A stretch of 64,000 bases of DNA, from assembly GCF_022565915.1 (NCBI RefSeq), contig NZ_JAJOYX010000002.1, forward strand, positions 248,001 to 312,000, given 5' to 3'. Positions 34,584 through 43,365 of this stretch are shown piece after piece; within the stretch, counting starts at the first letter, position 1; each line of letters starts with the position of its first letter. This DNA is from Nesterenkonia sp. LB17. GTDB taxonomy: Bacteria; Actinomycetota; Actinomycetes; Actinomycetales; Micrococcaceae. The notes under the pieces were generated by a model, which did no database searches, was not told the origin of the DNA, and worked only from the letters and a program-made list of their open reading frames with translations. Position numbers and translations under genes: made by a program.

Positions 34584-36142
34584 CAGGTCAAGCCTCCATC
34601 GATTGAGCGTCGGTCGTCAGTGGGGGAGTCGGGCACCAGCACGGCGGTGTCGGCGTTCAGGCTCTCCCCGCGGAAGAACGGCAGCGACCCGGATCGGGTC
34701 CGCCAGAGCAGCATCAGCACGAGGCCCAGGGCCAGGGAACCGATGCCGACGACGAAGGTGCCGCCGACGCCGAGGAGCACGCTGTACCCGTAGTCGACGT
34801 CGGCCATGTCGATCGCTGACTTGATGAACGCCGCGGTCAGCAGCAGTGCGCCCAGCAGGGGGAGCAGGAAGCGGAAGATGAAGCTGTGGCGGGAGGTGAA
34901 CAGCTCCCGGCGGAAGTACCAGACGCAGGCGTACCCGGTGATGGCGTAGTAGAAGGCGATCGCCAATCCGAGCGACAGAATCGAATCAGCCAGAATGTTC
35001 TCGCTGATCAGCGTCATCACCACGTAGAACCCGATCCCTGCCACTCCCATGACCAGCGTGGAGAAGGAGGGGGTCTTGAACCGCTGGTGCACCGTGCTGA
35101 ACCGGCGCGGGAGCGCCTGGTAGACGGCCATGGACAGGGTGCCCCGGGCGGTGGGCAGGATGGTGGTCTGGGTCGAGGAGACAGCAGAGACGAGCACCGC
35201 CACCACCAGCAGCCAGGCGGCAGGGCCGAGGACGACATCCTTCAGCGCGAAGAACACGTCCTCAGCGTTGCCCTCGTTCCCGAGGCCGACCCCTGCCTCG
35301 CCCACCCCGGCGTACATCATCGCTGCGACGGTCACCCCCACATAGGTGATGAGGAGCAGCACCGTGGAGATCAGGGCGGCCAGGCCGGGAATGCGACGGG
35401 CATCGCGGGTCTCCTCGTTCAGGGCCAGGCAGGCGTCCCAGCCCCAGTAGATGAACAGGGCCAGCAGCACCGCCTCGGTGAAGCCCTCGATGCTCTCGAA
35501 GGCGAACGGGTTGAACCAGTCCAACGACGGCGTGGTGGCGTTCTCGGCGGATCCATTGGCGATCCCGATCAGCGAGAACACCACAAACAGGCCCAGCGCG
35601 AGGTACTGGATCCCCAGGAGGACGTTCTGGAGCTTCGCGCCGATTTCGACCCCGCGGTAACTGACGTATGTCATGGAGGCGATGAAGAAGACCCCGGTGG
35701 CGGTCACCAGCAGGGAGTTCTCGGCGAGGGACCCGTCACCGATCAGCAGCCAGAGGTAGATCCCGGCGATCTGCGCCAGATTGGCGAGCACGATGATGCC
35801 CGCGACGGCCACACCCCAGCCGGCCATCCAGCCCACCCACGGGCCGAATGCCTTCGTGGCCCAGGTGAAGGACGTGCCGCAGTCGGGGATTTCGCGGTTG
35901 AGCTCTCGGTAGGCGAAGGCGATGAACAGCATGGGAATGAACGCCAGGATGAACGCGATGGGCGCCTGTGCTCCGACCGCGAGGACCACAAATCCGAGGG
36001 AGGCCGCCAGCGAATAGACCGGGGCCGTAGACGCGAGCCCGATGACCACCGATCCCCAGACGCCGAGTGTGCCGGTGGAGAGGCCCTTCCCCTGGCCCGA
36101 CCGCGAGCCGCGGGGATTCTTCCCGAGGGTGGCATGGCTCAT
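34583..36142 (-). CDS. APC superfamily amino acid/polyamine permease
   Basis: 519 residues from ATG 36142 (MSHATLGKNP); an in-frame extension further upstream would cover the operator and is rejected. About 12 helices. Helix 1 has VVIGLASTAPVYSLAASLG, the unwound substrate motif, and SFTWATKAFGPWVGWMAGWG follows. The stretch YWGWDACLALNEETRDARR is typical of APC family members. It is translationally coupled to the saccharopine dehydrogenase-like gene and divergent from a TetR regulator. Import of an amino acid or amine is expected. Confidence 0.9.
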   Translation of the reverse strand: MSHATLGKNPRGSRSGQGKGLSTGTLGVWGSVVIGLASTAPVYSLAASLGFVVLAVGAQAPIAFILAFIPMLFIAFAYRELNREIPDCGTSFTWATKAFGPWVGWMAGWGVAVAGIIVLANLAQIAGIYLWLLIGDGSLAENSLLVTATGVFFIASMTYVSYRGVEIGAKLQNVLLGIQYLALGLFVVFSLIGIANGSAENATTPSLDWFNPFAFESIEGFTEAVLLALFIYWGWDACLALNEETRDARRIPGLAALISTVLLLITYVGVTVAAMMYAGVGEAGVGLGNEGNAEDVFFALKDVVLGPAAWLLVVAVLVSAVSSTQTTILPTARGTLSMAVYQALPRRFSTVHQRFKTPSFSTLVMGVAGIGFYVVMTLISENILADSILSLGLAIAFYYAITGYACVWYFRRELFTSRHSFIFRFLLPLLGALLLTAAFIKSAIDMADVDYGYSVLLGVGGTFVVGIGSLALGLVLMLLWRTRSGSLPFFRGESLNADTAVLVPDSPTDDRRSIDGGLT

Positions 36143-36208
36143 GGTGCTCCTCCGATGTCCGGCCGGGTCGGCGTCGGCGACCCGAAGCGATGTAACGCAC
36201 GTCACTAT

Positions 36209-36222
36209 ACCGACTAGTCGGT
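36209..36222. promoter_or_regulatory. TetR-type operator, perfect 14-bp palindrome
   Basis: ACCGACTAGTCGGT is an exact palindrome in the 108-bp gap between the APC permease and the TetR gene. It lies about 15 bp upstream of a -10-like TACACT (36238-36243) for the TetR gene, overlapping the -35 zone, and so can repress both directions. ACCGAC-type palindromes are common TetR operators. Confidence 0.75.
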
Positions 36223-36250
36223 TTTTCGGGTAGGCCCTACACTCGCTCTC

Positions 36251-36793
36251 ATGGGTCATGCTCCGAGCACCGTTCAGCGGCTGATTGACGCGTACCAGGA
36301 CATCCTGGTGTCCGACGGCGAACGCAGCGCCACCCTTGAAGCCATCGCCCAGCGCGCGGGCGTCTCCAAGGGTGGGCTGACCTACCACTTCAAGTCCAAG
36401 GACGAGCTGGCGGCTGCGCTGTTTGATCGGCTGCAGAGCCTGGTGGAGGCCGATCTGGCGGTGATGCGTGCGGAACCTGCACAGGCTGCCGATTACTACG
36501 TCAAGAGCTCACTCGACGTCGAAAGTCCGCTGGAACGCTGCAACATGGCGGTCACCCGCCTGGCCCAGGGGTCGCATCCGGAGGCCAACGAACTCCTCGC
36601 CAGATGCCGCACCCAATGGTTCGACGTGTTGATGGACGCCGTGGGAAACGAAGACATGGTCCACCTGGTGATGCTGCTGGGGGACGGGATCTACTTCAAC
36701 GCCTCGCTCACCGGCACCGGCGCCATGCCTTCGGAAACCGATCCGGCCACGATCGACCGGATCGTCGGTCTGATCGGGACGATCGAATACTGA
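36251..36793 (+). CDS. TetR family transcriptional regulator
   Basis: 180 residues with an N-terminal TetR helix-turn-helix: DGERSATLEAIAQRAGVSKGGLTYHFKSKDEL. The C-terminal ligand domain has no recognisable specificity. The ATG has no ribosome site and a -10-like TACACT lies seven bases before it, suggesting a leaderless mRNA. The 14-bp palindrome at 36209 is the likely operator, giving autoregulation and control of the divergent permease/dehydrogenase operon. Confidence 0.9.
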   Translation: MGHAPSTVQRLIDAYQDILVSDGERSATLEAIAQRAGVSKGGLTYHFKSKDELAAALFDRLQSLVEADLAVMRAEPAQAADYYVKSSLDVESPLERCNMAVTRLAQGSHPEANELLARCRTQWFDVLMDAVGNEDMVHLVMLLGDGIYFNASLTGTGAMPSETDPATIDRIVGLIGTIEY

Positions 36794-36826
36794 GACGATT
36801 GAACACGCTCTCTGTGGCGGCCCGAT

Positions 36827-37570
36827 TCAGTGCCGACCGACCTTGCGGGCGGCCTCCACTGCGGCCTCCGCGCCGTCGGACCACACCGCTCCGTGGCCGG
36901 GCAGCAGGTGGTCGGCTTCGGTGAGTGCGATCGCGTCCAGAGAGCTGATCGCCTGCGCCGTGTCCTTGGTGGCCGCCCCCGCGACGATCTGCGGACCGGT
37001 CTGACCGGTGTAGGGGTCCAGGGTCACCAGCGCGTCTCCGGTGAAGACCGCCCGGCGGTCCGGGAGATGCAGGATGCAGTGTCCGTCGGTGTGACCCGGG
37101 GTGTGCACCGGGACCGGAAAGCCTGGCACCTCGAGCACGGACCCTGCCGTCATCAGCTGGACTCCGTGGACCCCTTTGACGGCCAGTGCTCCGGAGGCCG
37201 CCATCCGGCCCAGCAGCGGCAACGATCGAGGGTGGCCCAGCGGGTAGAGCAGCCGGTTTCGTTCGGTCGCGTAGCGGTAGGGGTTGGCCGCCAGCCATGC
37301 GTCGTCGTGATGAACGATGACCGGGATCCCCAGGCTCTGCTGGGCTCGCAGCGCGAACCCCAGGTGATCGAAGTGACCGTGGGTCAGCACCAACGCCTTG
37401 ATCTCATAGGGGAGCCGCTGGCGCGTCTTGAGCACCTCCATGACCTCGTGCCACATCCGGGGCAGCCCGGCATCGATCAGGGTGATGCCGTCCTCCGCCT
37501 CCACGACGTAGCAGTTCACATTCGCCTGCGACACGAGGTGGATGCCAGGGGCGACGCCATATTCGATCAT
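36827..37570 (-). CDS. Metallo-beta-lactamase fold hydrolase
   Basis: 247 residues from ATG 37570 (MIEYGVAPGIHLV); a TTG 21 codons upstream is an alternative. Zinc motif THGHFDH at about residue 90, HTPGHTDGHC, FTGDALV and the last His in LLPGHGAVW complete the binuclear site. This is the glyoxalase II/lactonase-like group; the substrate is not predictable. It is convergent with the TetR gene, 33 bp away. Cytoplasmic. Confidence 0.88.
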   Translation of the reverse strand: MIEYGVAPGIHLVSQANVNCYVVEAEDGITLIDAGLPRMWHEVMEVLKTRQRLPYEIKALVLTHGHFDHLGFALRAQQSLGIPVIVHHDDAWLAANPYRYATERNRLLYPLGHPRSLPLLGRMAASGALAVKGVHGVQLMTAGSVLEVPGFPVPVHTPGHTDGHCILHLPDRRAVFTGDALVTLDPYTGQTGPQIVAGAATKDTAQAISSLDAIALTEADHLLPGHGAVWSDGAEAAVEAARKVGRH

Positions 37571-37777
37571 GAGCTGGGGTTCCGATCCGTGGGGGTTCCG
37601 ACAATCCTGGGTGTCCACACGGGGGTTGGTCAAGCGTGACGCGGGTCAGCTGCGCCACCTCTCTGGCGGCGACACCCGGCCCCCGCCGATCTCGAGCCCC
37701 CGGAGTCCAGGATTCACCGGCAGCGCATCGAGCAGTCCCTCAAGGCGGGGCGAGAGCGGGCCTGTGTGTGCGGCTCC

Positions 37778-38194
37778 TCAGCGGCGCTTTCTGACCAGTG
37801 TCCAGATGTGTCCATTGTTGACCTCGTGGCTGAGCTGGTCCAGGGCCATCTTCGCGATCGCCAGGCCGCGGCCAGACTCGGCCAGCTCATCGGGAAGCTC
37901 GGCCTCTTCGAGCGCGACGGCGACCGGTGCGGCGTCGTCCTGGAAACGGGCGGACAGCGCGGCGTCGTCGACCGTCAGATCCGCGATGACGGTGACCTCG
38001 GCGTCGCCCTCACAGCCTGAGTGGGTGACGATGTTGGTGGCGATCTCGCTGACCGCCAGCGAGAAGAAGGTGCGATCCTCCTCGGAGATGCCATCGGCCG
38101 CGCGGCAGAGCCGCTCCAACGCGTCCAGCACCTGGTCCACGAAGGTCAGCTCGGCGGTGCCGGTCAAGGAGACCCGCGAGATCCCATCACCCAT
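37778..38194 (-). CDS. RsbW-like anti-sigma factor/serine kinase
   Basis: 138 residues with a GHKL ATPase fold: N-box SLAVSEIATNIVTHSG and G-box ELAESGRGLAIAKMALD. It should bind ATP and either sequester a sigma factor or phosphorylate the STAS protein encoded just upstream. Its ATG overlaps the STAS stop by 8 bp. It is the last of four overlapping genes. No sigma factor gene lies in the window, so the controlled target is either elsewhere or not a sigma factor. Confidence 0.9.
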   Translation of the reverse strand: MGDGISRVSLTGTAELTFVDQVLDALERLCRAADGISEEDRTFFSLAVSEIATNIVTHSGCEGDAEVTVIADLTVDDAALSARFQDDAAPVAVALEEAELPDELAESGRGLAIAKMALDQLSHEVNNGHIWTLVRKRR

Positions 38195-38519
38195 CGCCGA
38201 ACGCCGCCTCGACGGTGGGGTGGTCGCGCAGGACTCGATCGAGGCTCGTGAGCCTCAGGATGCTCTTGACGGATTCACTGGCGGCGGCGAGCCGCAGATC
38301 ACCCTCGGCGAGCCGCGCAGCCTTCAATCCGCCGATCAGGGCGCCCAGCCCGGAGGAGTCGATGAACTCGGTCTGGGCCAGGTCCACCACGATGCGCGGG
38401 CTGCCCTCATCGATGAGCTTCTTGATCGCCTGCTTGAGCCGGGGTGCACCCGAGGCGGTGAGCCGACCTTCGGGGCGCACGACGGCATGCCGTGTATGGG
38501 TGGTGACGTTGAGATTCAT
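38187..38519 (-). CDS. STAS-domain anti-sigma factor antagonist (RsbV-like)
   Basis: 110 residues, a single STAS domain. The phosphorylatable Ser lies in EFIDSSGLGALIGG near residue 58. When dephosphorylated, such proteins bind the RsbW-like kinase and release its target. Its ATG overlaps the glycosyltransferase stop (ATGA), so it is translated with the GT2 gene. The phosphatase would be the SpoIIE-type protein at the start of the operon. Confidence 0.92.
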   Translation of the reverse strand: MNLNVTTHTRHAVVRPEGRLTASGAPRLKQAIKKLIDEGSPRIVVDLAQTEFIDSSGLGALIGGLKAARLAEGDLRLAAASESVKSILRLTSLDRVLRDHPTVEAAFGDG

Positions 38520-40474
38520 GATGCTCCTTCTGCCTCTTCGGCGTGTGCTGCAGGGCCCTTATAGCGAAGGGCTTGGATGACGACGCTCAGCGCGGCCAGC
38601 GAATAGGCCACCCAGACGATGTTGACCAACGTGCCGGTGCCATCGGCGGTGCCCATCAGGACCCGCACGACTCCGGTGATCAGCGCGATGATCAACAGTG
38701 CGATCGCGGTGAGCTGGGGCCAGACCTCGCGCAGCGGCAGGGAGCCGCCCACACGACCGTCCTTGCGGGTGACCACGAAGCTCAGCGGCTTCTTGAAGAC
38801 CACATTGGCGAAGGACGACGTGCACGCGCGGATCCAGACGGGAAAGAGCGCCAGCGAGTACTGCTGGCCGCGCCAGGTGCGGATCCCGCGTGACACGATC
38901 AGGAAGAACAGCTGATTGATCAGGAAGTACGGCAGGAAGCGGGCGAAGAAGTCGCCGCTCCAAGCGGTCACCGGCATGACTCCGAACATCAGGTAGATGA
39001 TCGGTGCGGAGAGGTAGACGATCGCGGCGAATCCGGCGAGGTAGCTCCACATGGTGCCGAAGTACATCAGCCGCTGACCGGCGGAGAGTCCCCGTTTGGC
39101 CATGGGGTTGTCACGCAGGAAAACCTGCATCGTGCCCTGCGCCCAGCGCAGGCGCTGCTTGAGCATGGTCTGCAGGTCCTCCGGCGCCAGTCCCCGGGCG
39201 AGGATCTCGTGGTGGTAGGCGCTTCGCCATCCCATGCTGTGCAGCTGCATCGCGGTGGCCATGTCCTCGGTCACCGAGATGGTGGCCAGCGGCTGGATCG
39301 GCTGGGCCTCGCCGGGGCGGTCGACGCGCAGCGCATCCACCAGAGCTCCGACGGACTTCACGGCGGCCAGCGGAGAGAGCTCACGGGTGGTCAGCGCGTC
39401 CAGGCCGACCTCATCGACGACGACCACGTCTCGTTCGGCGTCGCGCTGGACCGGCATCGCGTGGATCGCGGCGAGGTCCTCGGCCATCAGGTCCATGTCG
39501 TTCTTGACCAGCCGGCGGGAGGCGGCGTCGATCTGGGTGCGGAGCTGGTGGGTGACGTCAGCGATCGGTTCGCCGGCGGAGACGACGAACCTGGCTCCGG
39601 TGACCTCTTCGCGCAGACGCGTGAGCTCCTTGTGTAGCTCGGGCATGGCCCGGTGGCGGCCTGCTTCGCGGGCGAGCAGCCGCTCAGCCGCGCGCAGCGT
39701 CCGACGAGTGGAGTCCTCGAGCTCGCGCACATAGCCGACGATGCCGAGCTGCATCAGCGCCTCGCGGCGCAGCACGGCATTGGATCCGCAGAAGAAGGCG
39801 GCGTTCCAGCCATCCTTGCCCTGCTGGATCGGTCCGTAGAACAGCGGCGCCTGGCTGCCCAGCGGGTCTGCCTCGTCCACATTGATGAACCACTGCGGGG
39901 TCTGCACCAGGGCGACCCGTTCTTCGTCGGCGAAGTAGCCCAGGGTGCGGTGCAGGATCAGCGGGTCCGGAATCTGATCGGCGTCGAGGATCAGCAGGAA
40001 CTCGCCGTCGGTCTCGAACAAGGCGTTGTTGAGGTTCCCGGCCTTCGCGTGGCGGGGCTTGTCGGTCCAGTCTGCCGACCGGGTGATGTAGCCCAGGCCC
40101 TCGGCCCGGGCTGCCGCGGCCATCTCCGGGCGGTCGCCGTCGTCGAGGACGAAGGTCTCGTGCGGATAGGCGATGTTCTTCGCGGCCCGCGCGGTGGCCA
40201 TGACCATGGCGACGGGTTCGTTGTAGGTGGTGATGAAGACGTCCACGGTGCCGGTGGGAGGGGACTCGGGGCCGGACCGTTCCTTGGCCCGCCACATGGT
40301 CGTGGCGAAGAGGAAGGTGTCGATCAGGCTGTAGGTCTCGGCGATGACCAGCGGCACCGCGATCCACCAGGCGTCCCAGTTGAGGGATTCCATCCAGCGC
40401 CAGGTGAGGTAGTTGACCCCGGTCAGCACCGCGAGGACCGCGAAGACCCGGATCAGGATCAGACGACGAGTCAA
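38516..40474 (-). CDS. Cellulose-synthase-like GT2 glycosyltransferase with a ~145-residue insert
   Basis: 652 residues. Two N-terminal helices, then a GT-A domain: VFITTYNEP, LDDGDRPEM, DxD in LILDADQIPDP (~165), QTPQWFINVD, TED in TISVTEDMATA (~403), QxxRW in KQRLRWAQGT (~440), then five or more helices. This is the BcsA-type processive synthase layout, but without a C-terminal PilZ domain. About 145 residues (249-396), helical and charged, separate FFCGSNAVLRREAL from the TED motif, where BcsA has few. The start is TTG, overlapping the phosphatase stop (TTGA). It probably makes an exopolysaccharide across the membrane; the sugar is unknown. Confidence 0.9.
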   Translation of the reverse strand: MTRRLILIRVFAVLAVLTGVNYLTWRWMESLNWDAWWIAVPLVIAETYSLIDTFLFATTMWRAKERSGPESPPTGTVDVFITTYNEPVAMVMATARAAKNIAYPHETFVLDDGDRPEMAAAARAEGLGYITRSADWTDKPRHAKAGNLNNALFETDGEFLLILDADQIPDPLILHRTLGYFADEERVALVQTPQWFINVDEADPLGSQAPLFYGPIQQGKDGWNAAFFCGSNAVLRREALMQLGIVGYVRELEDSTRRTLRAAERLLAREAGRHRAMPELHKELTRLREEVTGARFVVSAGEPIADVTHQLRTQIDAASRRLVKNDMDLMAEDLAAIHAMPVQRDAERDVVVVDEVGLDALTTRELSPLAAVKSVGALVDALRVDRPGEAQPIQPLATISVTEDMATAMQLHSMGWRSAYHHEILARGLAPEDLQTMLKQRLRWAQGTMQVFLRDNPMAKRGLSAGQRLMYFGTMWSYLAGFAAIVYLSAPIIYLMFGVMPVTAWSGDFFARFLPYFLINQLFFLIVSRGIRTWRGQQYSLALFPVWIRACTSSFANVVFKKPLSFVVTRKDGRVGGSLPLREVWPQLTAIALLIIALITGVVRVLMGTADGTGTLVNIVWVAYSLAALSVVIQALRYKGPAAHAEEAEGAS

Positions 40475-41616
40475 GAATCTCTCCTGACCACGAGCACAGT
40501 GACATCATCGGCGGCCTTGACCGCGAGGGCGCGGCGCAGGGCCTCTTTCACGGCACCGTCGATCCCATATTCGGCGAGGATCTCATCCACCTGGCCAAAG
40601 GGATCCTCCAGGTCCAGGAGGTCCAGCAGGCCGTCGCTGCAGCTCATGAGGGCGTCTCCGGGATTCAGCTGCACCGTGCCCAGTCCGTGGGCGTCTCCCA
40701 TGCCCATGGCCAGCGGCAGTCCGGTGGAGTTCAGGTGCTCCCAGGTGCCATCGGCGCGCAGGATGAAGCTCAGGCTGTGCCCACCGTCGACATAGCTGAC
40801 GACTCCGGTGCGGGTGTCGACGTCGGCGCAGAAGAGGGTGACGAACATGTGCAGGTCGCCGATGTCGTGTTCGAGGATCGAGTCGATCTCGGCCACGGTG
40901 GTGAGCAGTGAACGTTCAGGGGCAGTGCGCATCGAGGCGCGCACGGCGGATGCGATGATGCCGGCCCCGGTGCCTTTGCCCATCACATCGGCGAGGGTGA
41001 TGCGGAGCTGATCATCTCGCAGCCTCACGTCGTGGAAGTCCCCGGAGACGCTGCCGGCCGGGGCAGAGCCGGCTGTGACGGTGTAGCCGTCAGGCTGCGG
41101 GAGGTCTCGCGGGGTCAGCGCGCGCTGGACGACGGCGGCGTGGTCCAGCTCCTGCTGCTGGGCGAGTTCGGTCTGGACCCAGACGGCGAGGTCCTTCAGG
41201 AGGTCGCGCTGGCTCGCATCGAGGGTCCGCGGCTCGGTGTCGAGCATGCAGAGGGTGCCCACATGTTCGCCGCAGGGTGCCTGCAGCGGGTGTCCGGCAT
41301 AGAACCGGAGGTGCGGATCACCCAGGACGAAGGGGTTGGAGGCGTAGAACGCGTCCTGGGCGGCATCCTCGATGACGAGGGTGCCGGTCTGGGCGATCGT
41401 GGCCTCACAGAACGCGTCGGCCCGGGGCACCTCTCTCACGCCGAGGCCGATCTCCGACTTGCGCCACTGGCGATCTCGGTCGAGGAGATTGACGCTGACC
41501 ATGGGGACGCCGAAGATCTGCTGGGCCAGACGGGTGATCCGGTCCACACGTTCGTCGGGCGGAGTGTCGAGGACCTTCAGGGCGTCGAGCGCACTTTGTC
41601 GACTCTCTTCGTCCAA
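40471..41616 (-). CDS. GAF-domain SpoIIE/PP2C serine phosphatase
   Basis: 381 residues from TTG 41616, with AGGAGGAG about nine bases upstream. Residues ~20-155 form a GAF sensor domain (FGVPMVSVNLLDRDRQW, HVGTLCMLD). Residues ~165-381 are the PP2C/SpoIIE phosphatase: GSVSGDFHDVR, TLADVMGKGTGA, VDGGHSLSFIL and MSCSDGLLDLLD, with Asp residues for the metals. It should dephosphorylate the STAS protein two genes on in response to a GAF ligand. It is first in the four-gene operon and follows an inverted repeat at 41631-41669. No membrane helix, so cytoplasmic. Confidence 0.92.
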   Translation of the reverse strand: MDEESRQSALDALKVLDTPPDERVDRITRLAQQIFGVPMVSVNLLDRDRQWRKSEIGLGVREVPRADAFCEATIAQTGTLVIEDAAQDAFYASNPFVLGDPHLRFYAGHPLQAPCGEHVGTLCMLDTEPRTLDASQRDLLKDLAVWVQTELAQQQELDHAAVVQRALTPRDLPQPDGYTVTAGSAPAGSVSGDFHDVRLRDDQLRITLADVMGKGTGAGIIASAVRASMRTAPERSLLTTVAEIDSILEHDIGDLHMFVTLFCADVDTRTGVVSYVDGGHSLSFILRADGTWEHLNSTGLPLAMGMGDAHGLGTVQLNPGDALMSCSDGLLDLLDLEDPFGQVDEILAEYGIDGAVKEALRRALAVKAADDVTVLVVRRDS

Positions 41617-41630
41617 GATTTTCAGCTCCT

Positions 41631-41669
41631 CCTAAGCTCGCGTACAGCAGCTGCTTAGGATCAGCCTAA
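41631..41669. promoter_or_regulatory. CCTAA/TTAGG inverted repeats in the leader of the phosphatase-GT2 operon
   Basis: CCTAAGC (41631-41637) and GCTTAGG (41653-41659) are exact reverse complements, and a third CCTAA lies at 41665-41669. They lie 15-53 bases before the TTG start. They may be an operator or an mRNA hairpin near the ribosome site. Confidence 0.5.
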
Positions 41670-41673
41670 TGCA

Positions 41674-41705
41674 CAGATGGGCGGGCCCTAGGGCCCACCC
41701 ATCTG
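41674..41705 (-). terminator. Hairpin downstream of the DEAD-box helicase gene
   Basis: CAGATGGG...CCCATCTG (41674-41681/41698-41705) encloses GGGCCC-TA-GGGCCC, a 14-pair stem with one mismatch. It lies 36 bp after the helicase stop and before the next operon; there is no T-run. Confidence 0.75.
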
Positions 41706-41740
41706 CGGTGTTGTCATTCAGGTGTCATCGTGCGGTGTTC

Positions 41741-43228
41741 TCAGCGTGCGGGGCGCGGGGACCGTCCTGCTGAGCCTGCGCCGCTGCGTCCCGAGGGGCG
41801 ACCGCCGCGGGCGGGTCCGGCCTGGCCGCTGCGTGCTGGGCCGCCGGAGCCGCCGCGACCGCCGCGTGCTGGGCCGCCGCCGCGAGGCGCGGAGGTCCCT
41901 GGACGACGGCGGGGCTGCTGCTGCTGGACAGGAGCGCGCGGGGCAGGCTTGACGAAATCGGCGGTGGCACCGACGAGTTCGCTCACGGCCTCGGACTCGG
42001 AGTTGACCCGGATCGGGTGCACGGCGATGGCTGCCTTGCGCAGCAGCGCCTGGGTGTCGCGGCGCTGCTCCGGAAGCATCACGGTGACCACGTCGCCGGC
42101 GCTGCCGGCGCGGGCGGTGCGACCCGAGCGGTGCAGGTATGCCTTGTGCTCGGCCGGCGGATCCACGTGGACCACGAGCTCCACCGAGTCCACGTGCACG
42201 CCGCGGGCTGCGACGTCGGTGGCGACCAGGACCTTGATGTCGCCCTCGCCGAAGGCGGCGAGGTTGCGGTCACGCTGGGACTGGGAGAGGTTGCCGTGCA
42301 GGTCCACCGCGGGTGTGCCCTGATCGGTGAGCTGCTTGGCCAGCTTCTTCGCCTGGTGCTTGGTGCGGGTGAAGAGGATGCGGCGTCCGGTGCCGGAGGC
42401 CAGCTGCTTCACCAGGTCACGCTTGTCGTCGTTGTGGACCTCGAAGACGTGGTGGGTCATCGCGGAGACGTGGGAGGTGGCCTCATCCACGGAGTGCAGC
42501 ACCTGGTTGTTCAGGAAGCGCTTGACGAGCTTGTCCACACCGTTGTCCAGGGTGGCGGAGAAGAAGAGCCGCTGGCCCTTGGGGTCGGTCTTCTCCAGCA
42601 GCCGGGTGACCACCGGGAGGAAGCCGAGGTCGGCCATGTGGTCGGCCTCGTCCAGCACGGTGATCTCGACTGACTCGAGGCTCAGGGCGCGCTGGTTCAG
42701 CAGGTCCTCGAGGCGGCCGGGGCAGGCCACGACGATGTCCACGCCGGACTTCAGCGCGTTGATCTGGCGTGAAGCGGTGACGCCGCCGAAGATCGTGGTG
42801 GTCTTGAGGTTGTACGAGGCCGCCAGGGGCTCGAGCACCGCGTTGATCTGGGTGGCCAGCTCGCGGGTCGGAGCCAGGATCAGGCCCAGCGGGCGGCCCG
42901 GACGGCGGCGCTTGGCCGCGTCCTTCTCGCCGAGGCGGGCGACCATCGGGATGGAGAAGGCGAGGGTCTTGCCGGAGCCGGTCTTGCCGCGGCCGAGGAC
43001 GTCGCGTCCGTTCAGCGTGTCGGCCAGGGTCTGTTCCTGGATGGCGAAAGCGTCAATCTTGCCGTCTGCAGCGAGAGCGCGCACCAGCGGTGCGGGAACG
43101 TTGAGGTCGGCGAAGGTCTGGGTCTCAGAAATGGCGGGAGCCTTTCGGAAAGCGCCAGACGCAGAGAAGGCAAGGGGGTACCCGCCTGGGACTGGTCTGG
43201 CAAAGGGCGAAGGCATCGGTTGATGCAC
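41741..43228 (-). CDS. DEAD-box ATP-dependent RNA helicase
   Basis: 495 residues. Motifs in order: GRGKTGSGKT (I), PTRELATQ (Ia), VLDEADHMADLGF (II), FFSATLDNG (III), HRSGRTARAG (VI). The C-terminal ~65 residues are a basic Gly/Arg/Pro-rich tail (RGGGPARGGRGG and similar), likely binding RNA. The start is uncertain: GTG 43228, ATG 43216, or a start nearer SETQTFADLNVP, where the conserved part begins. An RhlE-like role in ribosome assembly, RNA decay or cold response fits. Monocistronic. Confidence 0.92.
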   Translation of the reverse strand: MHQPMPSPFARPVPGGYPLAFSASGAFRKAPAISETQTFADLNVPAPLVRALAADGKIDAFAIQEQTLADTLNGRDVLGRGKTGSGKTLAFSIPMVARLGEKDAAKRRRPGRPLGLILAPTRELATQINAVLEPLAASYNLKTTTIFGGVTASRQINALKSGVDIVVACPGRLEDLLNQRALSLESVEITVLDEADHMADLGFLPVVTRLLEKTDPKGQRLFFSATLDNGVDKLVKRFLNNQVLHSVDEATSHVSAMTHHVFEVHNDDKRDLVKQLASGTGRRILFTRTKHQAKKLAKQLTDQGTPAVDLHGNLSQSQRDRNLAAFGEGDIKVLVATDVAARGVHVDSVELVVHVDPPAEHKAYLHRSGRTARAGSAGDVVTVMLPEQRRDTQALLRKAAIAVHPIRVNSESEAVSELVGATADFVKPAPRAPVQQQQPRRRPGTSAPRGGGPARGGRGGSGGPARSGQAGPARGGRPSGRSGAGSAGRSPRPAR

Positions 43229-43365
43229 TCGGTCGCCGCGAGAAAATCACTGCTGAAACGTGGGCCGGTGGAAAACACGGCCCCGTTGATCAAGGCGTTC
43301 TTACGACGCAGGCAACCACACGAGGTGGGCACCAGACTCATCACTCTACCCCATGGGAGCGCCGA

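Noticed and set aside
37778-41616. Cellulose synthase operon (bcs)
   Set aside because: No BcsB, BcsZ or PilZ domain; only the GT2 fold is shared, so cellulose cannot be claimed.
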